Of a stretch of DNA of 64,000 nucleotides, positions 55,225 through 63,996 are shown piece by piece. The notes beneath the pieces were generated by a model. That model did not search any database. It saw only the letters and a list, made by a program, of their open reading frames with translations, and was not told the DNA's origin. The translations under genes and the position numbers were made by a program. How positions within the stretch are numbered: position 1 is the first letter of the stretch; each line of letters starts with the position of its first letter. Source of the DNA: Stutzerimonas stutzeri (GTDB lineage Bacteria; Pseudomonadota; Gammaproteobacteria; Pseudomonadales; Pseudomonadaceae); NCBI RefSeq assembly GCF_002890915.1, contig NZ_POUT01000001.1, positions 62,001 through 126,000 on the forward strand, read 5' to 3'.

Positions 55225-56216
55225 TGCGCCGCCCCCCGCAAACGCCCCCAACGGCGGGCAACCCACAGACCTCGAACGCGATGAGCGCCACGATGAAGGA
55301 CCTTCCTCGCCCGGACCCGAACTGGAACAGCGCCATGGAATGGCTGCTCTGGATTCAGGAATCGCCGGACGACGAAGAGCTGCGCGCGGCCTGTCGCGCC
55401 TGGCAGCAGGCCTCTCCCGCCCATGCCCGGGCCTGGCAGCGGGCCGAGCGGGTCTGGCGCCTCAGCGGCCAGTTGCCACGCACCAGCCATCGGCGCTGGC
55501 CCGGTATGCGCCGGCGCCGGTTCGCAGTCATCGGCAGCGCCCTCGCCGCCTGTCTGGCCTTGCTCATGGTGCTGCTGCCGTGGCACGGGCATGGCGAGCT
55601 GGACAACGGCAAGGGCGCGCCGCGGCAACTGGTCCTGGAGGATGGCAGCCGGGTCTGGCTGAAGGGCGGCAGCGCCATCCGGCCCCGCTTCGACGACGAT
55701 CACCGCCATCTGGACCTGCTGCAGGGCGAAGTCTTTTTCGAGGTCACTCCCGATGCTTCGCGCCCCTTCACCGTGCAGGCCGGCGACAGCCGCGTCGAAG
55801 TCACCGGCACCGCCTTCTCCGTAGCCCTGCAGGGGCCGACGTTGAGCGTCGCCGTCGAACATGGCTCGGTGCGCGTCGAGGACCCGCGGCGCAATACCCG
55901 ACTCAAGGGCGGCGACCGCATGCGTCTGGACACCCGCGACGGACTGCGCATGCGCGACCGCGTCATGCCGGCACGCGTGGCCGCCTGGCGCCGCGGCGAA
56001 CTGATCGCCGAAGACCAGCCGATCGGCGAACTGCTGGAGCAGTTGCGGCCGCATTATGCCGGCTGGATCCTGCTGCAGGACCCGGCGCTGGCCAACGAGC
56101 GCGTCACCGGCCGGTACGACCTGCAACATCCGCAGGCCGCGCTGCAGGCGTTGGTCCAACCCCATGGCGGCCGAGTGGAAAGCTGGTCGCCCTACCTGCT
56201 GGTGATCCGCCGCTGA
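55224..56216 (+). CDS. FecR-type anti-sigma regulator
   Basis: The ATG at 55224 shares a base with the sigma stop (TGATG); an ATG at 55218 and one at 55281 (MSATMKDL) are alternatives. The 330-residue protein has the cytoplasmic FecR N-terminal DUF4880 region (MEWLLWIQESPDDEELRAAC), one membrane helix at about 100-119 and a periplasmic FecR domain with GKGAPRQLVLEDGSRVWLKG and VEVTGTAFSV. In FecIR systems this protein senses the occupied TonB receptor through its STN domain and controls the sigma factor. The STN-bearing receptor downstream is the likely partner. Confidence 0.88.
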   Translation: MRRPPQTPPTAGNPQTSNAMSATMKDLPRPDPNWNSAMEWLLWIQESPDDEELRAACRAWQQASPAHARAWQRAERVWRLSGQLPRTSHRRWPGMRRRRFAVIGSALAACLALLMVLLPWHGHGELDNGKGAPRQLVLEDGSRVWLKGGSAIRPRFDDDHRHLDLLQGEVFFEVTPDASRPFTVQAGDSRVEVTGTAFSVALQGPTLSVAVEHGSVRVEDPRRNTRLKGGDRMRLDTRDGLRMRDRVMPARVAAWRRGELIAEDQPIGELLEQLRPHYAGWILLQDPALANERVTGRYDLQHPQAALQALVQPHGGRVESWSPYLLVIRR

Positions 56217-56499
56217 CGGGCCGTTGAAAAGCTTTGCCCGCGTCAGGCCTTGCTGGGGAATCGGGCACGGATTTCCTGCAGCAGCCGGTGTTCGAGCCAT
56301 TGATCGATCGCACACTGACGTGTTGGGCTTCGTCGCTACGCTCCTCAGCCCAACCTACGCGCCCGACCTGCGGACCCTGCTGCGTTAAAACCGGCTCAAG
56401 GAAAATTCGCGATTTTCTGAAAATTCTGAACCGTCATCCGTCTTCTTGCCTGCAATCGGGAATTGTTCTCATCTAAGCATGCAGTAGAGGGATTCTTCA
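56217..56499. promoter_or_regulatory. Regulatory gap before the TonB receptor
   Basis: This 283-bp gap includes GTTGGGCT (56322-56329) and AGCCCAAC (56347-56354), an inverted repeat with the look of a common Pseudomonas intergenic repeat. It also has an AT-rich stretch with two copies of GAAAATTC (56401-56408 and 56419-56426), and GGAATTGTTCTCATC (from about 56459), which resembles half a Fur box. The GGAAAATT region may be the -35 of the ECF-sigma promoter, but I could not match a -10 at a normal spacing. No gene is seen. Confidence 0.5.
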
Positions 56500-59268
56500 G
56501 TGAACCACCGCCCCGCCGGGCCAGCCCGCACCCCGCTCCATTCCAGTCGCCTGTTCGCCGTCATCGCCGTGGCACTGCTGCTGGCCAGCCCCGACTTCGC
56601 TACGGCAGCCGAAACCATCGACGTCCGCCAGCAGACCCGCTCGTTCGACATCGCCGCGCAACCGCTGGCCGCCGCACTGATCGCCTTCGGCCAGCAGGCC
56701 GGCGTCCAGGTCAGCGTCAGCGGCCAGCTGCTCAGGGACAAGCAGTCCGGCGCCGTGCAGGGCGAACTGACGCTGGAGCAAGCCTTGCAGCGTCTGCTCG
56801 CCGGCACCGGGCTCACCTGGCACCAGCAGCGCGGCGGCACCCTCAGCCTGGAGCCCGCACCGGCCGTCACCCCGAGCGCGGACCGGGCCGAACGGCGTCC
56901 CCTGCAGTTCGACGACGTGGTGGTGCTGGCCGACCGCACACACAAGCAGGGCGAAACCACGATAGACCGGCACCTCATCGAAAGCCTTCCGGCCGGCAAC
57001 GGCGATATCACCAGCCTGCTGAAGATCCATCCCAACGTGCAGTTCGACAATGCCCAGCTGAGCAGCAAGACACCCGGCGAGATCGGCCCGGCCAATATCA
57101 GCATCAACGGCGCCAAGTTCTACCAGAACGCCTTTCTGGTCGATGGCATGAACATGAACAATGACATCGATCCTGCCCAGAGCCAACACAACCTGGCGAA
57201 TGCCGTGCCAGGTCGCAGCCAGGGTCTGGCACTGGACACCGACCTGCTGGAAGAAATCCGGGTGCTCGACAGCAACGTCGGTGCACAATACGGCGGCTTC
57301 AACGGCGGCGTAGTGGAAGCCAATACCCGCAAGCCGACGCGTGACCTGCACGGCCGGCTGTCCTACCAGACCACCCGTGCGCAGTGGACCGAGTATCACG
57401 TCGATGACGATGAACGGGAGAACTTCGAGGGCGCCGGATCAGGCACCGGCTACGCGGACAGCTATCAGCCCGAATTCACCAAGCATATCTACCGCGCCAC
57501 ACTGGAGGGTTACCTGACCGAGAGCGTCGGTCTGCTGGCCAACATTGTGCAGAAAGAATCGAGCATTCCGGTGCATCAATACACCCCCAACAACATCGGC
57601 AAGGTCGGCTACAGCGCGCAAACGCGCGACGAAGAACGCAAGGCGCAGAACATCTTCCTCAAGGCCGTCTGGCAGGCCAACGACCAGCTGGATCTCGAAG
57701 GCAGCCTGACCTACGCGCCGGAGGAATCAACCCACTACCGCAACAACGCTCTCGACAGCCGCTACAGCGTCGAGTCGGGCGGCCTGATGCTCAATACCAA
57801 GGCCCTCTACCAGGGCCAATTCGCCCGCGTTACCCAGAACCTGTCACTAAGCCGCCTGGAAAACTCCCGCGACAGCGACCGTGACGACTGGAACAACTGG
57901 CGCAAGACGGCCGACAAGGACTGGGGCATCGGCACGATCTCGACCGAAGGCGGCTATGGCGACATCGAGCAGAGCCAGGATGCGTTCGACTACAAGCTGG
58001 TTGCGGACTGGAACAGACTCGATCTGTTCGGCAGCCAGCACCTGTTCCAGACGGGCTTCGAGTTCCGCCACCTGAAATACGATTACGAGCGCCTGAGCAC
58101 GTCCACGGTGAACGTCTATTCCCTGTTGGGCAGCCGTACCTGTGCCAGCATGCCGGGACAGGGGCTATGCGACGAAGACCTGGGGCAGTATGTCGGCACT
58201 CTGACCCGCTATGACCAGGGCGAAGTACGCTTTTCCCTCAACAGCTGGGCCGCCTTCCTTCAGGACGAGATCCGCTTCGGCAACCTCATGCTGCGCCCAG
58301 GCGCACGCCTGGACAGCGACGACTACATGGACAAGCACACGCTGGCACCGCGTTTCGCCCTGGAGTGGGATGTCTTCGGCGAGCGCAGCACCCGCTTCCA
58401 TACCGGAGTCAACCGTTACTATGGCCGCAACTCAGCCGGTTGGCGCCTGCAACAGGGCCGCAGCGCGCTGGAACACACCTACCTGCGCAACGCCGGCAAC
58501 GGCTTCACCTGGGGCGAACGCGCCCAGGGTGACGACACCCTGTTCTCGAAACTGGACATTCCCCATGACGACGAACTGACCTTCGGCCTGACCCAGCGGC
58601 TCGATGATCTCGAACTGGGAGTGAAATGGGTCAAGCGCAAGGGCCGCGACCAGGTCATGGAGGTGGAACAGGTCAACGGCGACTACCGCTACACCAACGA
58701 TGGCCAGTCCAACACCGAAGTGCTGACGCTGACTCTTACCCCTCTGCGCAGCTTCGATGCCTGGGGGGCCCGCACCTCGGGCCAACTGGCAGCCGACTGG
58801 ACCCACCACAATACCAATCACAACAGCTACGCGGACTCTGTCGAAGAGGATCGCTACGTCCATTACCAGGGCAAGGTGATCCACATCAGCGACCTGCCTC
58901 CATCGAACTACACCCGCGACTGGACCTACCGGCTCACCATCATCACCGAGATCCCCGTCTGGCGCCTCAGCTGGAGCAACTTCTTCCGCTATCGCGCCGG
59001 TGTCGATACGCTCAAACAGGCCTTGCAATCGGTCAACGGCTATCGCGCCTACTACGACAAGTCGTATGGCAATGCCTTCACCTGGGACGCGCGCCTCGCC
59101 TGGGAGCAGCCAACGCTCGAAGGCCAGGCCATTTTCGTCAATCTCGATGTCTACAACCTCACCAACCGCAGCAACGCCAACGACAATACCAGCGCCTCGG
59201 CCTACTACGACTCGGCAGTCTATGAAACCGGTCGCCAGTTCTGGTTGGAAGTCGGTTACCGGTTCTGA
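56500..59268 (+). CDS. TonB-dependent receptor with STN signalling domain
   Basis: The 922-residue outer-membrane protein starts GTG at 56500, with a signal peptide ending FATAA near residue 36. An STN domain spans about 48-113 (TRSFDIAAQPLAAALIAFGQ), the mark of transducing receptors such as FecA. A TonB box-like LQFDDVVVLADR near 130-141 precedes the plug (NISINGAKFYQNAFLVDGMN; EEIRVLDSNVGAQYGGFNGG). The barrel ends FWLEVGYRF with terminal Phe. The plug is unlike the catecholate receptor at 25.6 kb. The ligand is unknown; context suggests iron or a metallophore. A 1-base TGATG overlap couples it to the peroxidase gene. Confidence 0.9.
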   Translation: MNHRPAGPARTPLHSSRLFAVIAVALLLASPDFATAAETIDVRQQTRSFDIAAQPLAAALIAFGQQAGVQVSVSGQLLRDKQSGAVQGELTLEQALQRLLAGTGLTWHQQRGGTLSLEPAPAVTPSADRAERRPLQFDDVVVLADRTHKQGETTIDRHLIESLPAGNGDITSLLKIHPNVQFDNAQLSSKTPGEIGPANISINGAKFYQNAFLVDGMNMNNDIDPAQSQHNLANAVPGRSQGLALDTDLLEEIRVLDSNVGAQYGGFNGGVVEANTRKPTRDLHGRLSYQTTRAQWTEYHVDDDERENFEGAGSGTGYADSYQPEFTKHIYRATLEGYLTESVGLLANIVQKESSIPVHQYTPNNIGKVGYSAQTRDEERKAQNIFLKAVWQANDQLDLEGSLTYAPEESTHYRNNALDSRYSVESGGLMLNTKALYQGQFARVTQNLSLSRLENSRDSDRDDWNNWRKTADKDWGIGTISTEGGYGDIEQSQDAFDYKLVADWNRLDLFGSQHLFQTGFEFRHLKYDYERLSTSTVNVYSLLGSRTCASMPGQGLCDEDLGQYVGTLTRYDQGEVRFSLNSWAAFLQDEIRFGNLMLRPGARLDSDDYMDKHTLAPRFALEWDVFGERSTRFHTGVNRYYGRNSAGWRLQQGRSALEHTYLRNAGNGFTWGERAQGDDTLFSKLDIPHDDELTFGLTQRLDDLELGVKWVKRKGRDQVMEVEQVNGDYRYTNDGQSNTEVLTLTLTPLRSFDAWGARTSGQLAADWTHHNTNHNSYADSVEEDRYVHYQGKVIHISDLPPSNYTRDWTYRLTIITEIPVWRLSWSNFFRYRAGVDTLKQALQSVNGYRAYYDKSYGNAFTWDARLAWEQPTLEGQAIFVNLDVYNLTNRSNANDNTSASAYYDSAVYETGRQFWLEVGYRF

Positions 59269-60386
59269 TGGCCATGCAACTGTTGCCCGTTACGCTATTC
59301 AGCGTACTGCTGAGTGTCGCGGCCCAGGCCGACGACTGCCTGTACCACCTCGCCCCTGCGCCGGACAGGGAGGGCTACGCCTGCCTGCGCCAGATCTACA
59401 CCCAGCCGCCACACACCTGGCCGACGCCACACGTGGACAAGGACATCGCCTGGCAGGAACTCGGCCCGCTGCCCGAGCGTGCGCCCTCGCCGCCGGGCAA
59501 TCCTTTCAGTGAGGCCAAGGCGGCCCTGGGCGAGCGGCTGTTCTTCGACCCCATCCTGTCGCGCTCGAGGCAGATCGCCTGCGCCTCCTGCCACGAGCCG
59601 GACCTGGCCTTCGCCGATGGCCGCAAGGTGTCCTTCGGCCATGACCGCCAGGCCGGGCGGCGCAATTCACCGAGCCTGGTGATGAGCGGCTTCACCCGCC
59701 AGCCGTTCTGGGACGGCCGCGCCGCCAGCCTCGAGGACCAGGCGCTGTTTCCCGTGGAGGACCCGCTGGAAATGGCCTTCGAGCGGGACGAACTGCTGCG
59801 ACGGCTGAATGCCGACGCCGGCTATCGTCAGCGTTTCGCCGAGGCGTTCGGCGCGGATGCGATCGACGCGCGCATGCTGCGCCAGGCTCTGGCCAGCTAC
59901 CAGCGCACGCTGGTGCGTTTCGCTCGCACGACGCGCTTCGAGCGTTTCCTGCGCGGGCGCCACGATGCACTGAGCGACGAACAACTGCACGGCCTGCATC
60001 TGTTTCGCACCCGGGCGCGCTGCATGAACTGCCACTTCGGCCCGGCCATGAGCGACGATCGATTCCACAACGCCGGCATGACCTACTACGGCCGCAAGTA
60101 CCAGGACCTGGGACGCTACGAGGTGACCGGCCGGGCGGAGGACGTCGGTCGTTTCCGCACGCCGTCGCTGCGTCTGGTGAGCCGGACCGGGCCGTGGATT
60201 CACAACGGGCTGTTTCCCGACCTGATGGGCCTGCTCAACTTCTACAACGTCGGCATGCCTCGGCCGAAACCCACCGCCGCGCAGCAGGACGACCCGCTGT
60301 TTCCGACCACCTCGGCGCGCCTCCAAGCGCTGGAGCTGAACCGGGACGAACTGAAGGCGCTACGCAGCTTTCTCGACACGCTCTGA
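59268..60386 (+). CDS. Periplasmic di-heme cytochrome-c peroxidase, MauG/CcpA superfamily
   Basis: The 372-residue protein has a signal peptide (about 1-21, ending AAQA) and two CXXCH heme sites: CASCH at 105-109 and CMNCH at 252-256. FFDPILSRSRQIACASCHEP, FWDGRA near 147-152 and GRFRTPSLRLVSRTGPWIHN are characteristic of bacterial CCP/MauG enzymes. Cys24 and Cys39 are extra and may form a disulphide. It is translationally coupled to the TonB receptor. MauG-like members oxidise protein side chains (for example MbnH acting on MbnP), others detoxify H2O2; which applies here is unknown. Confidence 0.92.
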   Translation: MAMQLLPVTLFSVLLSVAAQADDCLYHLAPAPDREGYACLRQIYTQPPHTWPTPHVDKDIAWQELGPLPERAPSPPGNPFSEAKAALGERLFFDPILSRSRQIACASCHEPDLAFADGRKVSFGHDRQAGRRNSPSLVMSGFTRQPFWDGRAASLEDQALFPVEDPLEMAFERDELLRRLNADAGYRQRFAEAFGADAIDARMLRQALASYQRTLVRFARTTRFERFLRGRHDALSDEQLHGLHLFRTRARCMNCHFGPAMSDDRFHNAGMTYYGRKYQDLGRYEVTGRAEDVGRFRTPSLRLVSRTGPWIHNGLFPDLMGLLNFYNVGMPRPKPTAAQQDDPLFPTTSARLQALELNRDELKALRSFLDTL

Positions 60387-60400
60387 ACATCGAGGTTTGA

Positions 60401-60563
60401 ATGGACTTTCTCGACTCGGCCGTCATCGACCACGGGCTGCGCGCCGCAGCGGCCATCCTGCTGGCCATTGCGGCTGTATCGGAACTATCGGCTGGAGCAG
60501 CGTATCGCGGCACTGGAAGCCCGGCAGCGGGATCTGCCGGGCGATGGAGCGGGCGGGAGCTGA
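60401..60563 (+). pseudogene. Small membrane/coiled-coil gene with apparent frameshift
   Basis: Frame 1 from ATG 60401 reads MDFLDSAVIDHGLRAAAAIL then LAIAAV, a plausible membrane helix, then loses protein-like character at about 60477. Exactly there the next frame reads YRNYRLEQRIAALEARQRDL and ends at a TGA at 60561-60563, a convincing coiled coil. The pair looks like one about 54-residue protein broken by a one-base indel or programmed shift. It sits between the peroxidase gene and convergent rnk. A sequencing error is possible. I do not recognise the family. Confidence 0.55.
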
Positions 60564-60566
60564 AGC

Positions 60567-60971
60567 TCAGAGCGGGTCGCCCGCCGCTTCGGGTTGATAC
60601 TCGATGGCGAGCAGGGTGAGCTTGAGCATCTTGCCGCCCGGCGCCGGCCAGTCGATATGCTGGCCGACGCTCATGCCCAGCAGCGCGGTGCCCACCGGCG
60701 CCAGCACGGAAACGGTGCCTTCCTTGCCGGCGTCCTGCGGATAGACCAGCGTCAGGTGGTAGTCCTTGCCGCTGCCTTCGTCGCGACAATGCACGCGCGA
60801 GTTCATGGTGACGACGCCGGCGGGCATTTCGCTGCGCTCCACGACCTGCGCCCGCGACAATTCCTGCTCGAGCGCTTCGGCAGCCGGACCGTAGTCGTCC
60901 AGGTTGTCGAGCAGCCGCTCAAGCCGCTGCAGATCGAGTTGGGTGAGGATGATCGGCGGTGCGCTGGTCAT
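60567..60971 (-). CDS. rnk: Regulator of nucleoside diphosphate kinase Rnk
   Basis: Rnk resembles Gre factors: an N-terminal coiled-coil finger and a C-terminal FKBP-like domain. The 134-residue protein begins MTSAPPIILTQLDLQRLERL, has a short coiled coil, and the C-terminal domain shows VVTMNSRVHCRDEGSGKDYH and VSVLAPVGTALLGMSVGQHI. It was named for its effect on nucleoside diphosphate kinase and alginate in Pseudomonas, and binds RNA polymerase. The rnk-cyaY neighbourhood is standard. Confidence 0.93.
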   Translation of the reverse strand: MTSAPPIILTQLDLQRLERLLDNLDDYGPAAEALEQELSRAQVVERSEMPAGVVTMNSRVHCRDEGSGKDYHLTLVYPQDAGKEGTVSVLAPVGTALLGMSVGQHIDWPAPGGKMLKLTLLAIEYQPEAAGDPL

Positions 60972-61013
60972 GGGTTCTGGCTAGCTCCTGCAAAAATCAA
61001 AAGGCGAAAAAAG

Positions 61014-61041
61014 CAAAACCCCGCCCGAAGGCGGGGTTTTG
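61014..61041 (-). terminator. Terminator downstream of cyaY
   Basis: CAAAACCCCGCC and GGCGGGGTTTTG form a 12-bp stem with a UUCG loop on the minus strand, followed by CTTTTTT. It ends transcription from cyaY before rnk. Confidence 0.88.
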
Positions 61042-61131
61042 TTGACCTGTGCAAGACACTATCACAGCGGCCCGAATAAGCAAGGCCCCGCCCCGCAGGC
61101 CAGCAATCACGGGCGCTGCAGGACGACGGGC

Positions 61132-61464
61132 TCAGAGCTCGTCGAACGTCAGCGCTTCGCCGGCCTGTTCCTGGGTGGCACGCGCGAGCAGCTCGCCGAG
61201 CCGCTCGCCGCTGGCGTCGCACAGCCACAACCGGCTACTTTCGTCATAGTCGAAATGGAAGCCGCCGGAACGTGCGGCGACCCACAGCTGGCGCAAGGCC
61301 GGCTGGCGGCTGAGGATCAGCTGGCTGCCATTGTCGAAGCGCACCGTCAGCACCCCGCCGGAATTTTCCAGGTCGACATCAAGGCCGCTGTCATCGAATG
61401 CGTCCTCGACACTTTCCTGCACGGTATCGACCAGATCGTGATAGCGGGCTTCGCTCAGGCTCAT
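61132..61464 (-). CDS. cyaY: Frataxin-like iron-binding protein CyaY
   Basis: CyaY binds iron and tunes iron-sulfur cluster assembly by IscS. The 110-residue protein begins MSLSEARYHDLVDTVQESVE with the acidic iron-binding helix (ESVEDAFDDSGLDVDLENSG) and the frataxin sheet (ILSRQPALRQLWVAARSGGF and HFDYDESSRLWL). Length and position near cyaA and lysA are typical. It is divergent from lptM. Confidence 0.94.
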   Translation of the reverse strand: MSLSEARYHDLVDTVQESVEDAFDDSGLDVDLENSGGVLTVRFDNGSQLILSRQPALRQLWVAARSGGFHFDYDESSRLWLCDASGERLGELLARATQEQAGEALTFDEL

Positions 61465-61578
61465 GCGGCTGTTCCTCGGCTGAAAGGGGCGCGGCAGCGG
61501 GCCGCACTGAATGGCGGCGAGCTTAGAGCTTGTTCCCGTTTCGATACAACCCATCCCCAGGCGGGCTCGGCGAGTACC

Positions 61579-61639
61579 GTAGCGAGCCATGCTCGCGAAG
61601 CAGGCCCTGCAAGCCATCGCGGACATAGCCCGCTCCTGC
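61579..61639. repeat. Degenerate REP-type repeat
   Basis: GTAGCGAGCCATGCTCGCGA at 61579 and an inverted copy GCGGACATAGCCCGCTCCTG at about 61618 are decayed members of the GTAGGAGCG family, in the cyaY-lptM gap. Confidence 0.65.
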
Positions 61640-61710
61640 AAAAGTCCCGCGGCAACGCCGGTCGCGGCGGCCACGCCACACGCAGCCCGCATAGGCAATC
61701 CGGCGGGTGC

Positions 61711-61720
61711 TGGGTATACT
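61711..61720 (+). promoter_or_regulatory. Putative promoter of lptM-lysA-dapF
   Basis: TGGGTATACT includes a TATACT -10 hexamer 34 bp before the lptM start, with a TGG upstream that may act as extended -10. No good -35 is seen. Confidence 0.5.
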
Positions 61721-61754
61721 CCGGCGATTAGCTTTTTCAAGGATTCCAACCCCC

Positions 61755-61895
61755 ATGAAGCGTCTGTTGCTTCCCTTCGTCGCCCTCGCCGTTTTCGCCG
61801 CCGCGCTCAGTGGCTGCGGCCAGAAAGGTCCGTTGTACCTGCCGGATGACGAGCAAACCGTCAAAGAACGTTCCAAAGACCGTTTCGAACTCTAA
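61755..61895 (+). CDS. lptM: Small lipoprotein LptM (LppL)
   Basis: The 46-residue product has a lipoprotein signal peptide and lipobox LSGC with Cys21, followed by [11 protein letters not shown], the conserved segment of LptM/YifL. LptM helps mature the LPS translocon LptD in E. coli. The gene is directly upstream of lysA, as in other Pseudomonas genomes where it is called lppL. Confidence 0.92.
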   Translation: MKRLLLPFVALAVFAAALSGCGQKGPLYLPDDEQTVKERSKDRFEL

Positions 61896-61907
61896 AGGAG
61901 GCAATTC

Positions 61908-63155
61908 ATGGAAGCCTTCTCGTACCGCGACGGTCAGCTCTTCGCGGAGGGCGTGGCACTGTCCGCGCTGGCACAGCGCTTCGGCACCCCGACCTACGTC
62001 TACTCCCGCGCCCACATCGAGGCCCAGTACCGGGCCTACGCCGATGCGCTGCAGGGCATGCCGCATCTGGTCTGCTTCGCCGTCAAGGCCAACTCGAACC
62101 TGGGCGTGCTGAACGTCCTGGCGCGCCTCGGCGCCGGCTTCGACATCGTCTCGCGCGGCGAGCTGGAGCGCGTGCTGGCCGCTGGCGGCCAGCCGCAGCG
62201 CATCGTCTTCTCCGGCGTCGGCAAGACCCGCGACGACATGCGCCGCGCGCTGGAGGTCGGCGTGCACTGCTTCAACGTCGAATCCACCGATGAGCTGGAG
62301 CGCCTGCAGCAGGTCGCCGCCGAGCTGGGCCTGCAGGCGCCGGTGTCGCTGCGGGTCAACCCGGACGTGGACGCCGGCACCCACCCGTACATTTCCACCG
62401 GGCTCAAGGAAAACAAGTTCGGCATCGACATCGACCAGGCCGAGGCGGTCTATGCCCGCGCTGCCGAGCTGCCGAACCTGGAGGTGGTTGGCGTCGACTG
62501 TCATATCGGTTCGCAACTGACCAGCCTGCCACCGTTTCTCGATGCGCTCGATCGCCTGCTGGCGTTGATCGACCGCCTCGCCGCACACGACATCCACATC
62601 CGTCACCTGGACCTGGGTGGCGGCCTCGGCGTGCGCTACCGCGACGAACAGCCGCCACTGGCCGGCGACTACATCCAGGCCGTGCGCCAGCGCATCGAGG
62701 GCCGCGGGCTGGCACTGGTGTTCGAACCGGGCCGCTCCATCGTCGCCAACGCCGGCGTGCTGCTGACCCGCGTGGAGTACCTCAAGCACACCGCGCACAA
62801 GGATTTCGCCATCGTCGATGCGGCGATGAACGACCTGATCCGTCCGGCGCTGTACCAGGCCTGGATGAACGTGATCGCCGTGCAGCCGCGTGCCGGCCAG
62901 CCCCGCCGCTACGACATCGTCGGGCCGATCTGCGAGACCGGCGACTTCCTCGCCAAGGACCGCGAACTGGCCCTGGCCGAAGGCGATCTGCTGGCCGTGT
63001 GCTCGGCCGGTGCCTATGGTTTCGTCATGAGCTCCAACTACAACAGCCGCGGCCGCGCCGCGGAGGTGCTGGTGGATGGCGAGCAGGCCTTCGAGGTGCG
63101 CCGCCGCGAGAGCGTGCAGGAGCTTTATGCCGGCGAAAGCCCGCTGCCCAGTTGA
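61908..63155 (+). CDS. lysA: Diaminopimelate decarboxylase
   Basis: LysA decarboxylates meso-diaminopimelate to lysine with PLP. The 415-residue protein begins [20 protein letters not shown] after AGGAGG. The PLP lysine is in [20 protein letters not shown] near residue 61, and [43 protein letters not shown] and [16 protein letters not shown] are fold-III decarboxylase motifs. It is in operon with lptM and dapF. Confidence 0.97.
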   Translation: MEAFSYRDGQLFAEGVALSALAQRFGTPTYVYSRAHIEAQYRAYADALQGMPHLVCFAVKANSNLGVLNVLARLGAGFDIVSRGELERVLAAGGQPQRIVFSGVGKTRDDMRRALEVGVHCFNVESTDELERLQQVAAELGLQAPVSLRVNPDVDAGTHPYISTGLKENKFGIDIDQAEAVYARAAELPNLEVVGVDCHIGSQLTSLPPFLDALDRLLALIDRLAAHDIHIRHLDLGGGLGVRYRDEQPPLAGDYIQAVRQRIEGRGLALVFEPGRSIVANAGVLLTRVEYLKHTAHKDFAIVDAAMNDLIRPALYQAWMNVIAVQPRAGQPRRYDIVGPICETGDFLAKDRELALAEGDLLAVCSAGAYGFVMSSNYNSRGRAAEVLVDGEQAFEVRRRESVQELYAGESPLPS

Positions 63156-63165
63156 GGCCGAGACC

Positions 63166-63996
63166 ATGCTTCTGCGCTTTACCAAGATGCACGGCATCGG
63201 CAACGACTTCATGGTCATCGACCTGGTCAGCCAGCACGCGCACATCCAGCCCAAGCACGCCAAGCAATGGGGCGATCGCCATACCGGCATCGGCTTCGAC
63301 CAGTTGCTGATCGTCGAGCCGCCGCAGAATCCGGACGTGGACTTCCGCTACCGCATCTTCAATTCCGACGGCTCGGAAGTGGAGCAGTGCGGCAACGGCG
63401 CGCGCTGCTTCGCCCGCTTCGTGGTGGACAAGCGCCTGACCGTCAAGCGCAGGATCCGCGTCGAGACCAAGGGCGGCATCATCGAACTGGATATCCGCCC
63501 GGATGGCCAGATCCGCGTCGACATGGGGCCGCCCCGCCTGGTGCCGGTCGAGATTCCCTTCCAGGCCGAAGGCGAGGCGCTCAGCTATCCGCTGCAGGTC
63601 GACGGCCAGAGCCTCGAAATCGCCGCCGTATCCATGGGCAACCCGCATGCCGTATTGCGCGTCGACAACGTCGACCAGGCGCCGGTGCACGAGCTGGGCC
63701 CGAAGATCGAACACCATCCGCGCTTCCCGCAGCGGGTCAACGCGGGCTTCCTGCAGGTCATCGACCGCCAGCATGCGCGCCTGCGCGTCTGGGAGCGTGG
63801 CGCCGGTGAAACCCAGGCCTGTGGCACCGGCGCCTGCGCCGCGGCGGTCGCCGCCATCCGCCAGGGCTGGATGGACTCGCCGGTGCAGATCGAGCTGCCC
63901 GGCGGCCGTCTGTCCATCGAATGGGCAGGCCCGGGGCAGCCGGTTATGATGACCGGCCCCGCCGTTCGCGTTTTTGAAGGACAGGTTCGCCTATGA
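63166..63996 (+). CDS. dapF: Diaminopimelate epimerase
   Basis: DapF interconverts LL- and meso-diaminopimelate, feeding lysine and peptidoglycan. The 276-residue protein begins [20 protein letters not shown]; the two catalytic cysteines are in the segments [13 protein letters not shown] (Cys75 region) and [15 protein letters not shown] (Cys219 region). It follows lysA by 10 bp. Its stop overlaps the next start. Confidence 0.97.
   Translation: MLLRFTKMHGIGNDFMVIDLVSQHAHIQPKHAKQWGDRHTGIGFDQLLIVEPPQNPDVDFRYRIFNSDGSEVEQCGNGARCFARFVVDKRLTVKRRIRVETKGGIIELDIRPDGQIRVDMGPPRLVPVEIPFQAEGEALSYPLQVDGQSLEIAAVSMGNPHAVLRVDNVDQAPVHELGPKIEHHPRFPQRVNAGFLQVIDRQHARLRVWERGAGETQACGTGACAAAVAAIRQGWMDSPVQIELPGGRLSIEWAGPGQPVMMTGPAVRVFEGQVRL

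Noticed and set aside
56217..56499. Methanobactin-type precursor peptide gene
   Set aside because: No short frame with a ribosome-binding site and a Cys-containing core was found in the gap, so a methanobactin synthesis role is not supported.
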